DNA of 64,000 bases. It comes from Drouetiella sp036703255 (GTDB lineage: Bacteria; Cyanobacteriota; Cyanobacteriia; Elainellales; Elainellaceae). The stretch lies in NCBI GenBank assembly GCA_036703255.1, contig DATNPL010000030.1:1-64000 (forward strand), written 5' to 3'. The position numbers and the translations under genes are program-made. Every line of letters starts with the position of its first letter. Position 1 is the first letter of the stretch. This document shows, one piece after another, positions 44,548 to 52,852 of this stretch. The notes beneath the pieces were generated by a model. It did no database searches. It was not told the origin of the DNA and saw only the letters and a program-made list of their open reading frames with translations.

Positions 44548-44955
44548 ATCATTTATACAACCTTGAAAATATTAAAGAAGATATTAGTGCAGACTAAATT
44601 AGAAACTATCTTTTCCCACAAAAAACGGGAGAGGAATAAGGTGGAAATTACCCAGTCAATGTGTAGATCTTCTGTCCAGAGCAATTAGCCCATGCAGAAA
44701 CACCGTAACCCATCCTGTCAAAGGTTTTCAGCGCTTGGAAAAACCCAACAAATGAGTTTAGATGCGCTACTACAGAAAAGATCTGTCAGTCAATCACAAG
44801 CCTACCCTTTTCTAATTTTGTCCTCATCATCCACTCATTTATCGGTGACAGTATTGATGAGTGTACGAAATTGATAAGTATACGGGCATGGCTTCATCCT
44901 CTGATTTAGCAATGTCGAGTATATGTCCTTATGAGTTTTATGAAATAGAGAGGAT
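44548..44955. other. 408-bp intergenic region
   Basis: AT-rich DNA between the CHASE2 kinase and the DM13 lipoprotein gene. A 60-codon frame at 44692-44874 has no family features. I see no hairpin or repeat. The promoter of the lipoprotein gene should lie in its last 100 bp. Confidence 0.5.
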
Positions 44956-45492
44956 ATGAGAATGAACCTACACTTTGGCTTGATTCTGGGCTTGTCTGCT
45001 TTCACGATCGTGGGTTGTACGAGCGCCGTTGCGGTAGACCCGTCCAGTAGCCCTGTCGCGCAAGTGAGTCCAGTTGCTTCCAGTCCAGTTGCTCCAAAGT
45101 CGGATGTTTCACCGATCGCATCGGCTGCTGAGTCTTCTCAAGTGTTGAAGACAGGCACCTTTGCGTCAGGAGAACATCCAACGCAGGGGATTGTTCGTTT
45201 GGTCAGCCAGGGTGATAGAGTTTTTCTGGAGCTTGATCAAACCTTTACGACCTCTAGTAATGGCCCTGATTTAGTGGTGATCTTGCATCGCTCTAGCGAT
45301 GTTTTGGGTTCTACTCAGCCTCCGGCCTTTCCAATTGCGGCCGGAGACTATGTGGTTCTTGCCCCCTTAGAAAAGTTTAGCGGCGCACAGCGCTATGCCA
45401 TTCCCAGCGATGTTGATGTCGCAGACTATGCCTCTGCGGCTATCTGGTGTCGTCAGTTTAATGCAACGTTTGGTGCGGCGCTGCTGCAATAG
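44956..45492 (+). CDS. DM13-domain lipoprotein
   Basis: 178 residues. The N-terminal signal ends in lipobox FTIVGCTS, so the product is a lipoprotein. A Ser/Pro/Val-rich linker precedes a DM13 domain: LKTGTFASGEHPTQGIVRL, NGPDLVVILHRSSDV, YAIPSDVDVADYASAAIWC and RQFNATFGAA. The conserved Cys in AIWCRQF is proposed to be redox-active in this family. DM13 is described as an electron-transfer or adhesion-type extracellular domain. Monocistronic. Confidence 0.9.
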   Translation: MRMNLHFGLILGLSAFTIVGCTSAVAVDPSSSPVAQVSPVASSPVAPKSDVSPIASAAESSQVLKTGTFASGEHPTQGIVRLVSQGDRVFLELDQTFTTSSNGPDLVVILHRSSDVLGSTQPPAFPIAAGDYVVLAPLEKFSGAQRYAIPSDVDVADYASAAIWCRQFNATFGAALLQ

Positions 45493-45579
45493 GGGGGAAG
45501 CAGAAATCTAGAGCCTGTGCAAAAATAGTACGAATATTAGTACAAACATCTATCAGCGTGCAGTTTGCGAGAGTTTGCC

Positions 45580-46851
45580 ATGACCCTTCCTGTCGTATCC
45601 CATTCTTCGATCGCGCCTCTAAGTTTGGGCGATCGCTATCAGCAAGTTCGGGCGCTGAGTGAAAAGATTTGCCAGCCTCTAGAGGCAGAAGATTACGTGA
45701 TTCAAACCATGCCGGATGTCAGCCCGCCCAAGTGGCACCTGGCTCACACCACCTGGTTCTTTGAAACGTTTTTGCTGGTGCCGTATCTGCCAAACTATGA
45801 GGTGTTTCATGCTCAGTATGGCTATTTGTTCAACTCATACTACGAGGCTGTAGGGCAACGCCACCCTCGCCCGCAGCGGGGTTTGCTGGCTCGCCCTACT
45901 GTCAAAGAGGTCTATCAATATCGGGCTTACGTCGATGAAGCGATGCAGACTCTTTGGAAGGAGAGGGGCGATCGGGCAGATGTGGCAGCGCTGATGGAGC
46001 TAGGACTGCATCATGAGCAGCAACATCAAGAACTGCTGCTGACCGATATCAAACACATCTTTGCGATCAATCCCCTGCGACCTGCCTACCGCACCGATTT
46101 ACCGCCTGCGGCCTCTCCGGCAATCATTACCGATCGCTGGTTAGACTATCCGGGAGGGCTGAGTGCGATCGGCTATGAGGGGCAAGATTTTGCGTTTGAT
46201 AATGAAAGCCCTCGCCACCCGACCTATCTGCAAGATTTTTGGCTGGCGGCTCGACTGGTAACGAATGGCGAATATCTGGAGTTTATCGAGGCTGGCGGCT
46301 ACTCTAAGCCGGAATACTGGCTCTCAGAAGGTTGGGCTATGCTGCAAACCCAATCGGTGCAGGCTCCTCTGTACTGGGAGGAGATTGACGGCAATTGGTG
46401 GGTGATGACCTTGGGCGGATTTGTGCCGCTGAATCCCCATGAACCTGTCTGTCACGTCAGTTTTTACGAAGCCGATGCTTACGCCCGCTGGGCAGGAAAA
46501 CGGCTGCCTACTGAGGCGGAATGGGAGGTGGCAGCCGCCCAAGTTTCTTTGCAGGGCAATTTGTTGGAAAGCGGGCGGCTGCATCCCTGTGCTGCGATCG
46601 GCACGACTCGACCCGATCAGCTCTTTGGCGATGTCTGGGAATGGACGCAGAGCGCCTATTTGCCCTATCCCGGCTTTCAGCCTGCAACAGGCGCGATCGG
46701 GGAATATAACGGCAAATTTATGTGCAACCAAATGGTGTTGCGGGGCGGGTCTTGCGCTACGCCCTCTGACCACATCCGCGCAACCTATCGCAACTTTTTC
46801 CCTCCCTCGACGCGCTGGCAGTTTAGCGGCATTCGGCTGGCACATGCTTAG
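45580..46851 (+). CDS. egtB: ergothioneine biosynthesis sulfoxide synthase EgtB
   Basis: About 423 residues from the ATG at 45580 (the frame is open from a TTG at 45565). N-terminal DinB-like helical domain with iron-binding histidines (WHLAHTTWFFETF; HHEQQHQELLL) and C-terminal formylglycine-generating-enzyme/sulfatase-modifying fold (NGEYLEFIEAGGYSKPEYW; GDVWEWTQSAYLPYPGF; VLRGGSCATPSDHIRATYR). EgtB is a non-heme iron enzyme joining cysteine or gamma-Glu-Cys to hercynine with oxygen. egtD follows after 73 bp, giving the cyanobacterial egtBD pair. Confidence 0.95.
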   Translation: MTLPVVSHSSIAPLSLGDRYQQVRALSEKICQPLEAEDYVIQTMPDVSPPKWHLAHTTWFFETFLLVPYLPNYEVFHAQYGYLFNSYYEAVGQRHPRPQRGLLARPTVKEVYQYRAYVDEAMQTLWKERGDRADVAALMELGLHHEQQHQELLLTDIKHIFAINPLRPAYRTDLPPAASPAIITDRWLDYPGGLSAIGYEGQDFAFDNESPRHPTYLQDFWLAARLVTNGEYLEFIEAGGYSKPEYWLSEGWAMLQTQSVQAPLYWEEIDGNWWVMTLGGFVPLNPHEPVCHVSFYEADAYARWAGKRLPTEAEWEVAAAQVSLQGNLLESGRLHPCAAIGTTRPDQLFGDVWEWTQSAYLPYPGFQPATGAIGEYNGKFMCNQMVLRGGSCATPSDHIRATYRNFFPPSTRWQFSGIRLAHA

Positions 46852-46924
46852 AGCGGGGTAAAAAGTACCCTGCTCCCTTTCAGCCATGTCTGCCTCATTT
46901 CGTCCTTTATTTTGAGAAGCTTGA

Positions 46925-47887
46925 ATGACTCTGACCTTTGATCCAGTCGTCCAGTTTTATGATTTTCATCCGGCTGTGGATGACTTTCGGACAGCCGTGT
47001 TGCAGGGGCTAACCCAGCCCCAAAAAGCGATCGCGCCTCAGTTTCTCTATGACAAGCGGGGTTCAGAACTTTTCGATCAGATCTGTCTGCTGGAAGAGTA
47101 CTATCTCACTCGTACCGAAGTGCAGATTTTACAAGACAATGCCACCGAGATCGCGACACTGCTGGGCGATAGCGTCTTAATTGAGCTGGGCAGTGGCAGT
47201 AGCCAAAAAGTCCGCATTCTTTTAGAGGCTGCCCCGCAGATTAAAACCTATGTGGCGTTAGATATTTCGCGGCAGCATTTGTACGAATCCTGCAAGGCGT
47301 TGATGCAAGACCATCGTCAGTTGGAAACGATCGCCATCTGCACCGACTATATGCGATCGCTCCAGATTCCCGATCTGCCTGTGCTGCAAAATCAGCGTGT
47401 TGGCTTTTTCCCCGGCTCCTCTATCGGTAATTTAGAACCCGATGAAGCGGTTGAATTTCTCAAAAATTTGGCATCTGTGCTGGGATCGGGTGCGCTGTTA
47501 ATTGGCGTAGATTTGAAAAAAAGCAAAGAAATCCTAGAGCCTGCCTATGATGATGCCAAGGGCATTTCTGCGGCTTTTGCCCTCAATCTTTTGACGCGAA
47601 TCAATCGTGAGTTAGGAGCCAACTTCAACCTCGATCATTTTAGCTATGACGCTTTCTATAATCCGATCGGTCGGATTGAAATGCGGATTGTCAGCCTCAA
47701 AAACCAAGTTGTGCAATTCGAGGAGATGTCGGTTCCTTTCGGGCAAGGTGAAACATTGCGAACTGAGCATTCCTATAAGTACAGCGTAGAGGAATTTCAG
47801 GCGCTGGCAACAAGGGCGGGTCTGCAACCGAAACAGGTCTGGACGGATTCACAGCAGCTTTTTAGCGTTCACTACTTGAGCTGGTAA
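46925..47887 (+). CDS. egtD: L-histidine N-alpha-methyltransferase EgtD
   Basis: 320 residues. SAM-binding motif VLIELGSGSSQKVRILLEA, the characteristic VGFFPGSSIGNLEP and histidine-site segments near the C-terminus (LRTEHSYKYSVEEFQ) define EgtD. It trimethylates histidine to hercynine, the substrate of EgtB encoded just upstream. The pathway supplies the thiol antioxidant ergothioneine. A bidirectional terminator follows. Confidence 0.96.
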   Translation: MTLTFDPVVQFYDFHPAVDDFRTAVLQGLTQPQKAIAPQFLYDKRGSELFDQICLLEEYYLTRTEVQILQDNATEIATLLGDSVLIELGSGSSQKVRILLEAAPQIKTYVALDISRQHLYESCKALMQDHRQLETIAICTDYMRSLQIPDLPVLQNQRVGFFPGSSIGNLEPDEAVEFLKNLASVLGSGALLIGVDLKKSKEILEPAYDDAKGISAAFALNLLTRINRELGANFNLDHFSYDAFYNPIGRIEMRIVSLKNQVVQFEEMSVPFGQGETLRTEHSYKYSVEEFQALATRAGLQPKQVWTDSQQLFSVHYLSW

Positions 47888-47942
47888 GGGCTAGACGGGG
47901 GACATGAACAGAATTTCGTAACGTTCTAATTTGGGAATGGCT

Positions 47943-47990
47943 AAAACCCTGATTTTTTTTGCATGTAGAGCGTGGAAAAATCAGGGTTTT
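47943..47990. terminator. bidirectional terminator after egtD
   Basis: AAAACCCTGATTTTT pairs with AAAAATCAGGGTTTT around an 18-base loop. Placed between convergent egtD and the DUF2721 gene. Confidence 0.85.
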
Positions 47991-48020
47991 GGATGTTATT
48001 AGCATTCTACAGAAACCTAT

Positions 48021-48509
48021 TCAAAGAACTTCTAGAGATGCAATGCTATCTACCTCATAACAAATGGCGCGATGAGACATCCGAATCTCTACAGAAATAG
48101 AGAGGACTCCCAGGAGCAATATGCCTGTTCCTAGCAAAAAGAGGGTAAGCGTGAGAGAAGCGACTATCGCAGAATTGAGGGTGACGGCTAAAGCGATCGC
48201 AAACATGCTGCCCAAAAAAATTGACGTGGCGCTGTATATGATTAAGGCGGCATTTTGTAGCAATCGATGACGGCGAATCAGCAGCGGCGTTTGGCGATCG
48301 ATTTCTTGCAGGCGCTCCAGATAAAAGACATCTGCTTTCTCGTCAGACCGCAGGAGCGCTAACCGTTCCAGGGCTAGCGATCGCATATATTGTCCAACGG
48401 AGGCATACCGTCCTAAAACAGCATTTTGAATCAGGGCACAGGCCGTAATCAGAACGACTGGGGCAATGATTAGTTGAATCGTATCGGCTACATCCGCAGC
48501 ACTCATCAT
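48021..48509 (-). CDS. DUF2721 membrane protein
   Basis: 162 residues with three TM helices: TIQLIIAPVVLITACALIQN at the N-terminus, and NAALIIYSATSIFLGSMFAI and LTLTLFLLGTGILLLGVLSI in the second half, separated by a charged helix (VFYLERLQEIDRQTPLLIRR). This is the DUF2721 family of bacterial membrane proteins of unknown function. Transcribed alone on the minus strand, downstream of the divergent region before the NHLM transporter. Confidence 0.88.
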   Translation of the reverse strand: MMSAADVADTIQLIIAPVVLITACALIQNAVLGRYASVGQYMRSLALERLALLRSDEKADVFYLERLQEIDRQTPLLIRRHRLLQNAALIIYSATSIFLGSMFAIALAVTLNSAIVASLTLTLFLLGTGILLLGVLSISVEIRMSHRAICYEVDSIASLEVL

Positions 48510-48692
48510 AATCGCAATTATTCAAAAACATCGGTTAGAGCCACTGTATAATCTAACGCTATGCAATCCCCCTTTGAACGATAAGTTAGAGACAGAGTTA
48601 AGCTGGACTGATCACATTTACGATCAAAAATTGCTGTTAGAGGCGATCGCATTGGAGACGCTGCTGATTTTGATCTGAATCCATCAAAAGCT

Positions 48693-48718
48693 GGAGTGCA
48701 GGCATCTTACCCGCACTC
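48693..48718. repeat. diverged REP-like palindrome
   Basis: GGAGTGCAGGCATCTTACCC (start of 26 bp) contains the GGCATCTTxCCCGC core of the REPs around the transposase at 15.1-15.6 kb, with different outer stem GAGTGC/GCACTC. It lies just past the stop of the NHLM transporter gene. Confidence 0.65.
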
Positions 48719-48736
48719 TGGATTCTCAATAGCCGC

Positions 48737-51628
48737 CTAGGCTGGCTCTCCAATTTGTCTGGATATCAGTTCAGCAAACAGCCCCTCCTCATGGGCTAAC
48801 TGATCAAAACTGCCTTGCTGAATGACGCGGCCGGCCTGCACCACATAGATGCGATCGGCGTTACGAATGGTGCTGAGGCGATGGGCAATGACAATGCGCG
48901 TCACCCCCAAAGCATCTAGGCTTTCGGTAACGATCGCCTGTGTACGATTATCCAGCGCGCTAGTCGCTTCATCAAACAGCAAAATTTGAGGCTTAAGCGC
49001 CAGCGCCCGCGCAATCATGAGCCGCTGCCGCTGTCCGCCCGAAAGATTTGATCCGCCTTCGCTGACAAAGGTGTACATGCCCATTGGCATCGCCCGCACA
49101 TCGTCGGCAAACCCGGCCTTCTCTGCCGCTTCCCAAGCTTCACTGACGGCAATTAAGGCGCTGGCTGAAATATTGGCGAAGATGCTGCCCGCATTGATGC
49201 GGCTATTTTGCAGCACAACGCCCAACTGTCTGCGAACGGCTGTGATATCCAGACCCGACAGATCTTGCCCATCGTAAAAGATGCTGCCATCGCTAGGCGT
49301 ATCGAACCCCAGCAGCAAGCGCAATAGCGTCGATTTGCCGCTACCCGAAGGCCCCACCAGCGCCACAAATTCTCCGGGATCGGCGTGCAGACTGACTTGA
49401 TTGAGCGTCGGTGGCCCATCCTCTCGGTAGCGAAAGGTGACGCGATCGACCATCACGCGACCCATCAGCTTGCCCGGATCGGATTTGTTGGGATCAATCT
49501 CAGGTTCTGCCGCCAGAATAGGCTGCGATCGCTTCCAGAGTGCCACGACTTCCAACACAGAGGTAATGGCATTGCTGAGGCTGGTGGCACCGCTGATAAA
49601 AATGCCAAAAGCAGCGCTAAAGGCAAGAAATCGGCCTGTGGTCAGCCCTGTTTCTCCAGCCGCTTGCGCTTGCCCAATTAAAATTACGGTTGTCCAAAAG
49701 AGCAGTGTTGCCGTCAACCCTGGCATGACGGTATTAAAGACGGCAACGCTATCTTGAATGGACTGTGTGCTGGTTTCTAACCTGAGCTGCCGCGTGTATT
49801 TTTGTCCCCAGACGGCAAAGGCGCGTTCTTCTGCCCCTGCGCTTCTGAGCTTGGGCACAGCCTCAATCAATTTCACCAACAAGCCATAAATTTCGCCCCG
49901 TAGCTCCAGTAGCGGCAGGGTCTGACGCAGGAGCAAAGCCCCTGAAGTGGCCGTGAAAGCGATCGTCACGATCGCCACAACGCCAGCCACCAGCGCCAAT
50001 GTAGGGCTATAAACCAGCATTAGCCCAAAATTGAGCAGGGCGAAGAATCCGGTCAGAATCGTGCGTAAGGTGGTGCCCGTCAATCTTCTGCGAATTTGGC
50101 TAATGCCTGATACCCGCGATTCCAGATCGCCGATCGTATACTCTCGAAAGAAAGTCGGCTTTAATTTCAGCAATCGATCCCAGACTGCCGCCTGCATTGA
50201 AGCTTCTGACACCGTTTCTAACCGCATTGTGGCTAATGCCTGCACCAGCTCTAGACTCACAGAACCCAGAGCAAAAAACAGCAAGCCCAAACCGATTTGA
50301 ATTAAGAGATTGCGATCGCCCGTCGGCAGAGCTGTATCAATCAAAATTCCTGTAGCCAGGGGTACCAGCATTCCTGCCAAGGTGCTGGCAATGCCCATAG
50401 CCAGCAGAATGAGCAGATTTTTGAGCTGTCCTTTAAAGGCAAACCGCACCAGATCCCAAGCGCGCAGGGCTGATTCGGGAAAAGGGCGATAAAACACATA
50501 GGCGCTCGGCTCTAAGGTGGCGGCTATCTCTGCATTAACTTTGGGATAATGCTGCGCCGCAGAAGCCCCCTCTGCCATTTGCGGATCAAAAATGGCGTAG
50601 TGATCTCCGGCAATGGGCAACAGCGCCACCGGATGTTTGCCCTGGCGTTTGTAGGCCACAATGGCGCTGCCATCTTTTTGCCACCATTGATCGCGTAGCA
50701 AAATTCGCCGCAGCCGCAGCCGCGAAGATCGCGCGATCGCTTCTAACGGATCACGCATACGGCTAGAGTCTTCTGCTTCCATCGGCGGCTCAATGGCGAT
50801 ACCCAGCGCCTTGCCGACTGCACCTGCCACCATGAGTAACTCGTCGGATTCTGCAAACGGCGCTGCGGGTCGGGGTTGCAGCAGGGCGACCAGATCCTTG
50901 AGCGTATCTTGCGTCACCTGACGATTGAGCTGCTGTCTTTTTTGAAACCTAGAAAATTCTGACTGTGTTTCCTGAGCGGCGATTAGCTCGATACTCTGTA
51001 AGAAACAAGCATGAAGCTGATTCAAGCCTGTGACGAGAGAATCGATCGATGTTATTTCGGCTGAAGGCTGAATAGAAAGCTGAAGGCTCTCGTTGGCCTG
51101 GAGCCACAGCCCATTTGCTAACGGCAAAAGACCCGATTCGGGCGTTAGCGGCACCGCATCATATCCCAACCATCGGGCTGCCCCCTGCTGACATTGCACC
51201 CACAAGACGCGATCTTTGGGTGGCTGAAAGATTTGATCTGTGAAGAGCGAGATCAAGCGATCGGATTCTGCGGGTTTAGTGAGGAGCGATCGCGGCAATC
51301 CTTTCACCTCTGCTAACTGATGCACCCATCGTTCCAAAAGGGGCAGAAGCTGGGGCAAATCGACCTCAGCGATCGGCTGTTGGGAAAGTTCTGCGGGTTC
51401 GACTGCGACGGCCAGCAGTCCTAGCTGATTGTCCTGCCCGCCCAGCATGACGCTAAACAGAGCTTCGCCAGGTTTCACATCAAACAGGTATCGTCGTTCA
51501 CTCTCGGGGCTGCCGTTGAGGGTCGTCACGGTAAATAAGGCGATCGAACCAGACTGAACGCTCCAGATTTGGCCGGGTTCGTTAAGCAGCAGCGGTAAAT
51601 TTCCTCGAACAATCTTTCGCTCTATCAT
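48737..51628 (-). CDS. NHLM-type peptide export ABC permease/ATPase (no peptidase)
   Basis: 963 residues. The N-terminal ~390 residues are a cytoplasmic region with a cyclic-nucleotide-binding-like start (QIWSVQSGSIALFTVT). A six-TM permease follows (about 395-680; MGIASTLAGMLVPLATGILI), then an ABC ATPase with Walker A LVGPSGSGKSTLLRL, signature SNLSGGQRQRLMIARAL and Walker B ILLFDEATSALD. No C39 peptidase is present. This matches the NHLM bacteriocin-system ATP-binding protein that pairs with a separate peptidase transporter, encoded here at 52853. Probably exports the peptide encoded at 52139. It is divergent from the precursor gene, with 510 bp between. Confidence 0.93.
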   Translation of the reverse strand: MIERKIVRGNLPLLLNEPGQIWSVQSGSIALFTVTTLNGSPESERRYLFDVKPGEALFSVMLGGQDNQLGLLAVAVEPAELSQQPIAEVDLPQLLPLLERWVHQLAEVKGLPRSLLTKPAESDRLISLFTDQIFQPPKDRVLWVQCQQGAARWLGYDAVPLTPESGLLPLANGLWLQANESLQLSIQPSAEITSIDSLVTGLNQLHACFLQSIELIAAQETQSEFSRFQKRQQLNRQVTQDTLKDLVALLQPRPAAPFAESDELLMVAGAVGKALGIAIEPPMEAEDSSRMRDPLEAIARSSRLRLRRILLRDQWWQKDGSAIVAYKRQGKHPVALLPIAGDHYAIFDPQMAEGASAAQHYPKVNAEIAATLEPSAYVFYRPFPESALRAWDLVRFAFKGQLKNLLILLAMGIASTLAGMLVPLATGILIDTALPTGDRNLLIQIGLGLLFFALGSVSLELVQALATMRLETVSEASMQAAVWDRLLKLKPTFFREYTIGDLESRVSGISQIRRRLTGTTLRTILTGFFALLNFGLMLVYSPTLALVAGVVAIVTIAFTATSGALLLRQTLPLLELRGEIYGLLVKLIEAVPKLRSAGAEERAFAVWGQKYTRQLRLETSTQSIQDSVAVFNTVMPGLTATLLFWTTVILIGQAQAAGETGLTTGRFLAFSAAFGIFISGATSLSNAITSVLEVVALWKRSQPILAAEPEIDPNKSDPGKLMGRVMVDRVTFRYREDGPPTLNQVSLHADPGEFVALVGPSGSGKSTLLRLLLGFDTPSDGSIFYDGQDLSGLDITAVRRQLGVVLQNSRINAGSIFANISASALIAVSEAWEAAEKAGFADDVRAMPMGMYTFVSEGGSNLSGGQRQRLMIARALALKPQILLFDEATSALDNRTQAIVTESLDALGVTRIVIAHRLSTIRNADRIYVVQAGRVIQQGSFDQLAHEEGLFAELISRQIGEPA

Positions 51629-52138
51629 GATGCCGAAAATAGGGTGCAGAGGGTGAACAGAGTGCAGAAAATGGAGTGCAGAGCTAGAAGTGCAGGGTCA
51701 TGTTCTGACTTTATGTAAAGCGCTGTAGTTCTAGGATGTCAAGGGCTGCGATCGATGAGAACTTCCACTCACACGGAAAATTCTAGTTTGATAAATTTTA
51801 CGGTCGTAAAATTTATCAAACCCCCTTAACTTATCCGTTAACTATTCACGCTGAATATCATTGCTTGTGGTAAACAATCATTTCGTAGCTATACATTTTT
51901 ATTATTTTAAACTTCTCGATTCGGTCTAAAAGACGGTTACTTAAATGTAACCCGCTACACTCCCATTTTGAATTTCATACCCTACAATAGGATCTAAATA
52001 GCGGTAAAGCAAATATGCGAAGCTATTCTCCATTGATGTAGCTTCGGATTAAGCTTTACTTGAAAAAACTTGCCTCGCACGTTATGGCGTTTAGTGAAGT
52101 CAAGTGAAAAGTCAACGTTCAAGAATTTGGAGAAATGT
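51629..52138. promoter_or_regulatory. divergent regulatory region of the export locus
   Basis: This region separates the minus-strand NHLM transporter gene from the plus-strand peptide gene. It holds a 16-bp perfect AT-rich inverted repeat GTTTGATAAATTTTAC/GTAAAATTTATCAAAC (51786-51821), a small GGTTAC-TTAAAT-GTAACC palindrome (51935-51952) and a nested stem in the peptide-gene leader (52004-52059, GTAAAGC/GCTTTAC outside CGAAGCTA/TAGCTTCG). The first two are candidate operators or a terminator. The last would fold in the mRNA leader. Confidence 0.5.
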
Positions 52139-52411
52139 ATGACCACACAACCAGTCAGCGAAGAACTCAATCCAGAAGATCTTGCTAAAGTTTCGGGTGG
52201 CGAAGATGGCGGCTTCCTCCATCAGACCGAAGGCGCACTCGGCCAAGCAGACCTCGACAAGGTTTCGGGTGGTGAAGATGGCGGATTCCTCCATCAGACC
52301 GAAGGCGCGCTCGGTCAAGAAGATCTCGACAAGATTTCGGGTGGCGAAGATGGTGGCTTCATCAACCAAACCGAAGGTTCATTGAATCTCTCTGGCAGTG
52401 ATGACAAATAG
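52139..52411 (+). CDS. triple-repeat double-glycine peptide precursor
   Basis: 90 residues from the ATG at 52139, with GGAG seven bases upstream. The longer frame from 52070 lies in the leader. Residues 1-12 are unique; residues 13-84 are three 24-residue repeats, each with (E/A)DL(A/D)K(V/I)SGG followed by EDGGF(L/I)(H/N)QTEG. The double Gly at 20-21, 44-45 and 68-69 each have hydrophobic residues at -4, -7 and -12 (V18/L15/L10; V42/L39/L34; I66/L63/L58), the C39-peptidase leader signature. Cleavage at all three would give peptides 22-45, 46-69 and 70-90. It is very acidic and lacks Cys. Flanked by two NHLP/NHLM-type transporters, it is the likely cargo. Function of the peptide unknown. Confidence 0.85.
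   Translation: MTTQPVSEELNPEDLAKVSGGEDGGFLHQTEGALGQADLDKVSGGEDGGFLHQTEGALGQEDLDKISGGEDGGFINQTEGSLNLSGSDDK
52175..52390 (+). repeat. three 72-bp tandem repeats in the peptide gene
   Basis: Units 52175-52246, 52247-52318 and 52319-52390. Between units 1 and 2, nine of 24 codons differ and seven of these changes are synonymous, so the amino-acid sequence appears conserved. Confidence 0.9.
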
Positions 52412-52556
52412 CTAACGGGTGATGCGAGGCGATATTTATGTTGCCTCCATGCCCGTATTCATTCAGTTCATTAAGTATTAATTCAGGCTGTCGTCTGATC
52501 CGATAAGGTCGCACCCCTTCCAGGATTAGACGATATTTTTTGTGGATTTTTTACTA

Positions 52557-52620
52557 GGGTTTAGCATTCGGGCAACCCTCTTTGCTACGACCAAGGGCAC
52601 GTCTGCCGAATGCTAAACCC
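52557..52620. repeat. dispersed GCATTCGG palindrome, copy B
   Basis: 64 bp with exact inverted ends GGGTTTAGCATTCGG and CCGAATGCTAAACCC. Related to copies at 12922 and 63109. Confidence 0.8.
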
Positions 52621-52658
52621 CTACAGATATATCGGTTTTATTTCGTTCTCGTTCCTTA

Positions 52659-52820
52659 GAGGATGTTTGAAAAGTCCAACTATGGGTAGCAAAACGTTTC
52701 AGATCCCCCTAAATCCCCCTTAAAAAGGGGGACTTTGAATTCATTTCCCCCCTTTTTAAGGGGGGCAGGGGGGATCAACAGGTGCCTAAAATCACAGCCG
52801 ACCCCTTTTCAAACATCCTC
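52659..52820. mobile_element. MITE-like element with 3-bp target duplication
   Basis: Perfect 16-bp terminal inverted repeats GAGGATGTTTGAAAAG and CTTTTCAAACATCCTC (52659-52674, 52805-52820) are flanked on both sides by TTA. There is no coding capacity. Inside, 52702-52776 is a GATCCCCC...GGGGGATC palindrome also found at 62600. It is non-autonomous; the parent transposase is not in the window. Confidence 0.8.
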
Positions 52821-52852
52821 TTAGATCGCTAAAAGCCCTGCTCAACGTGCTA

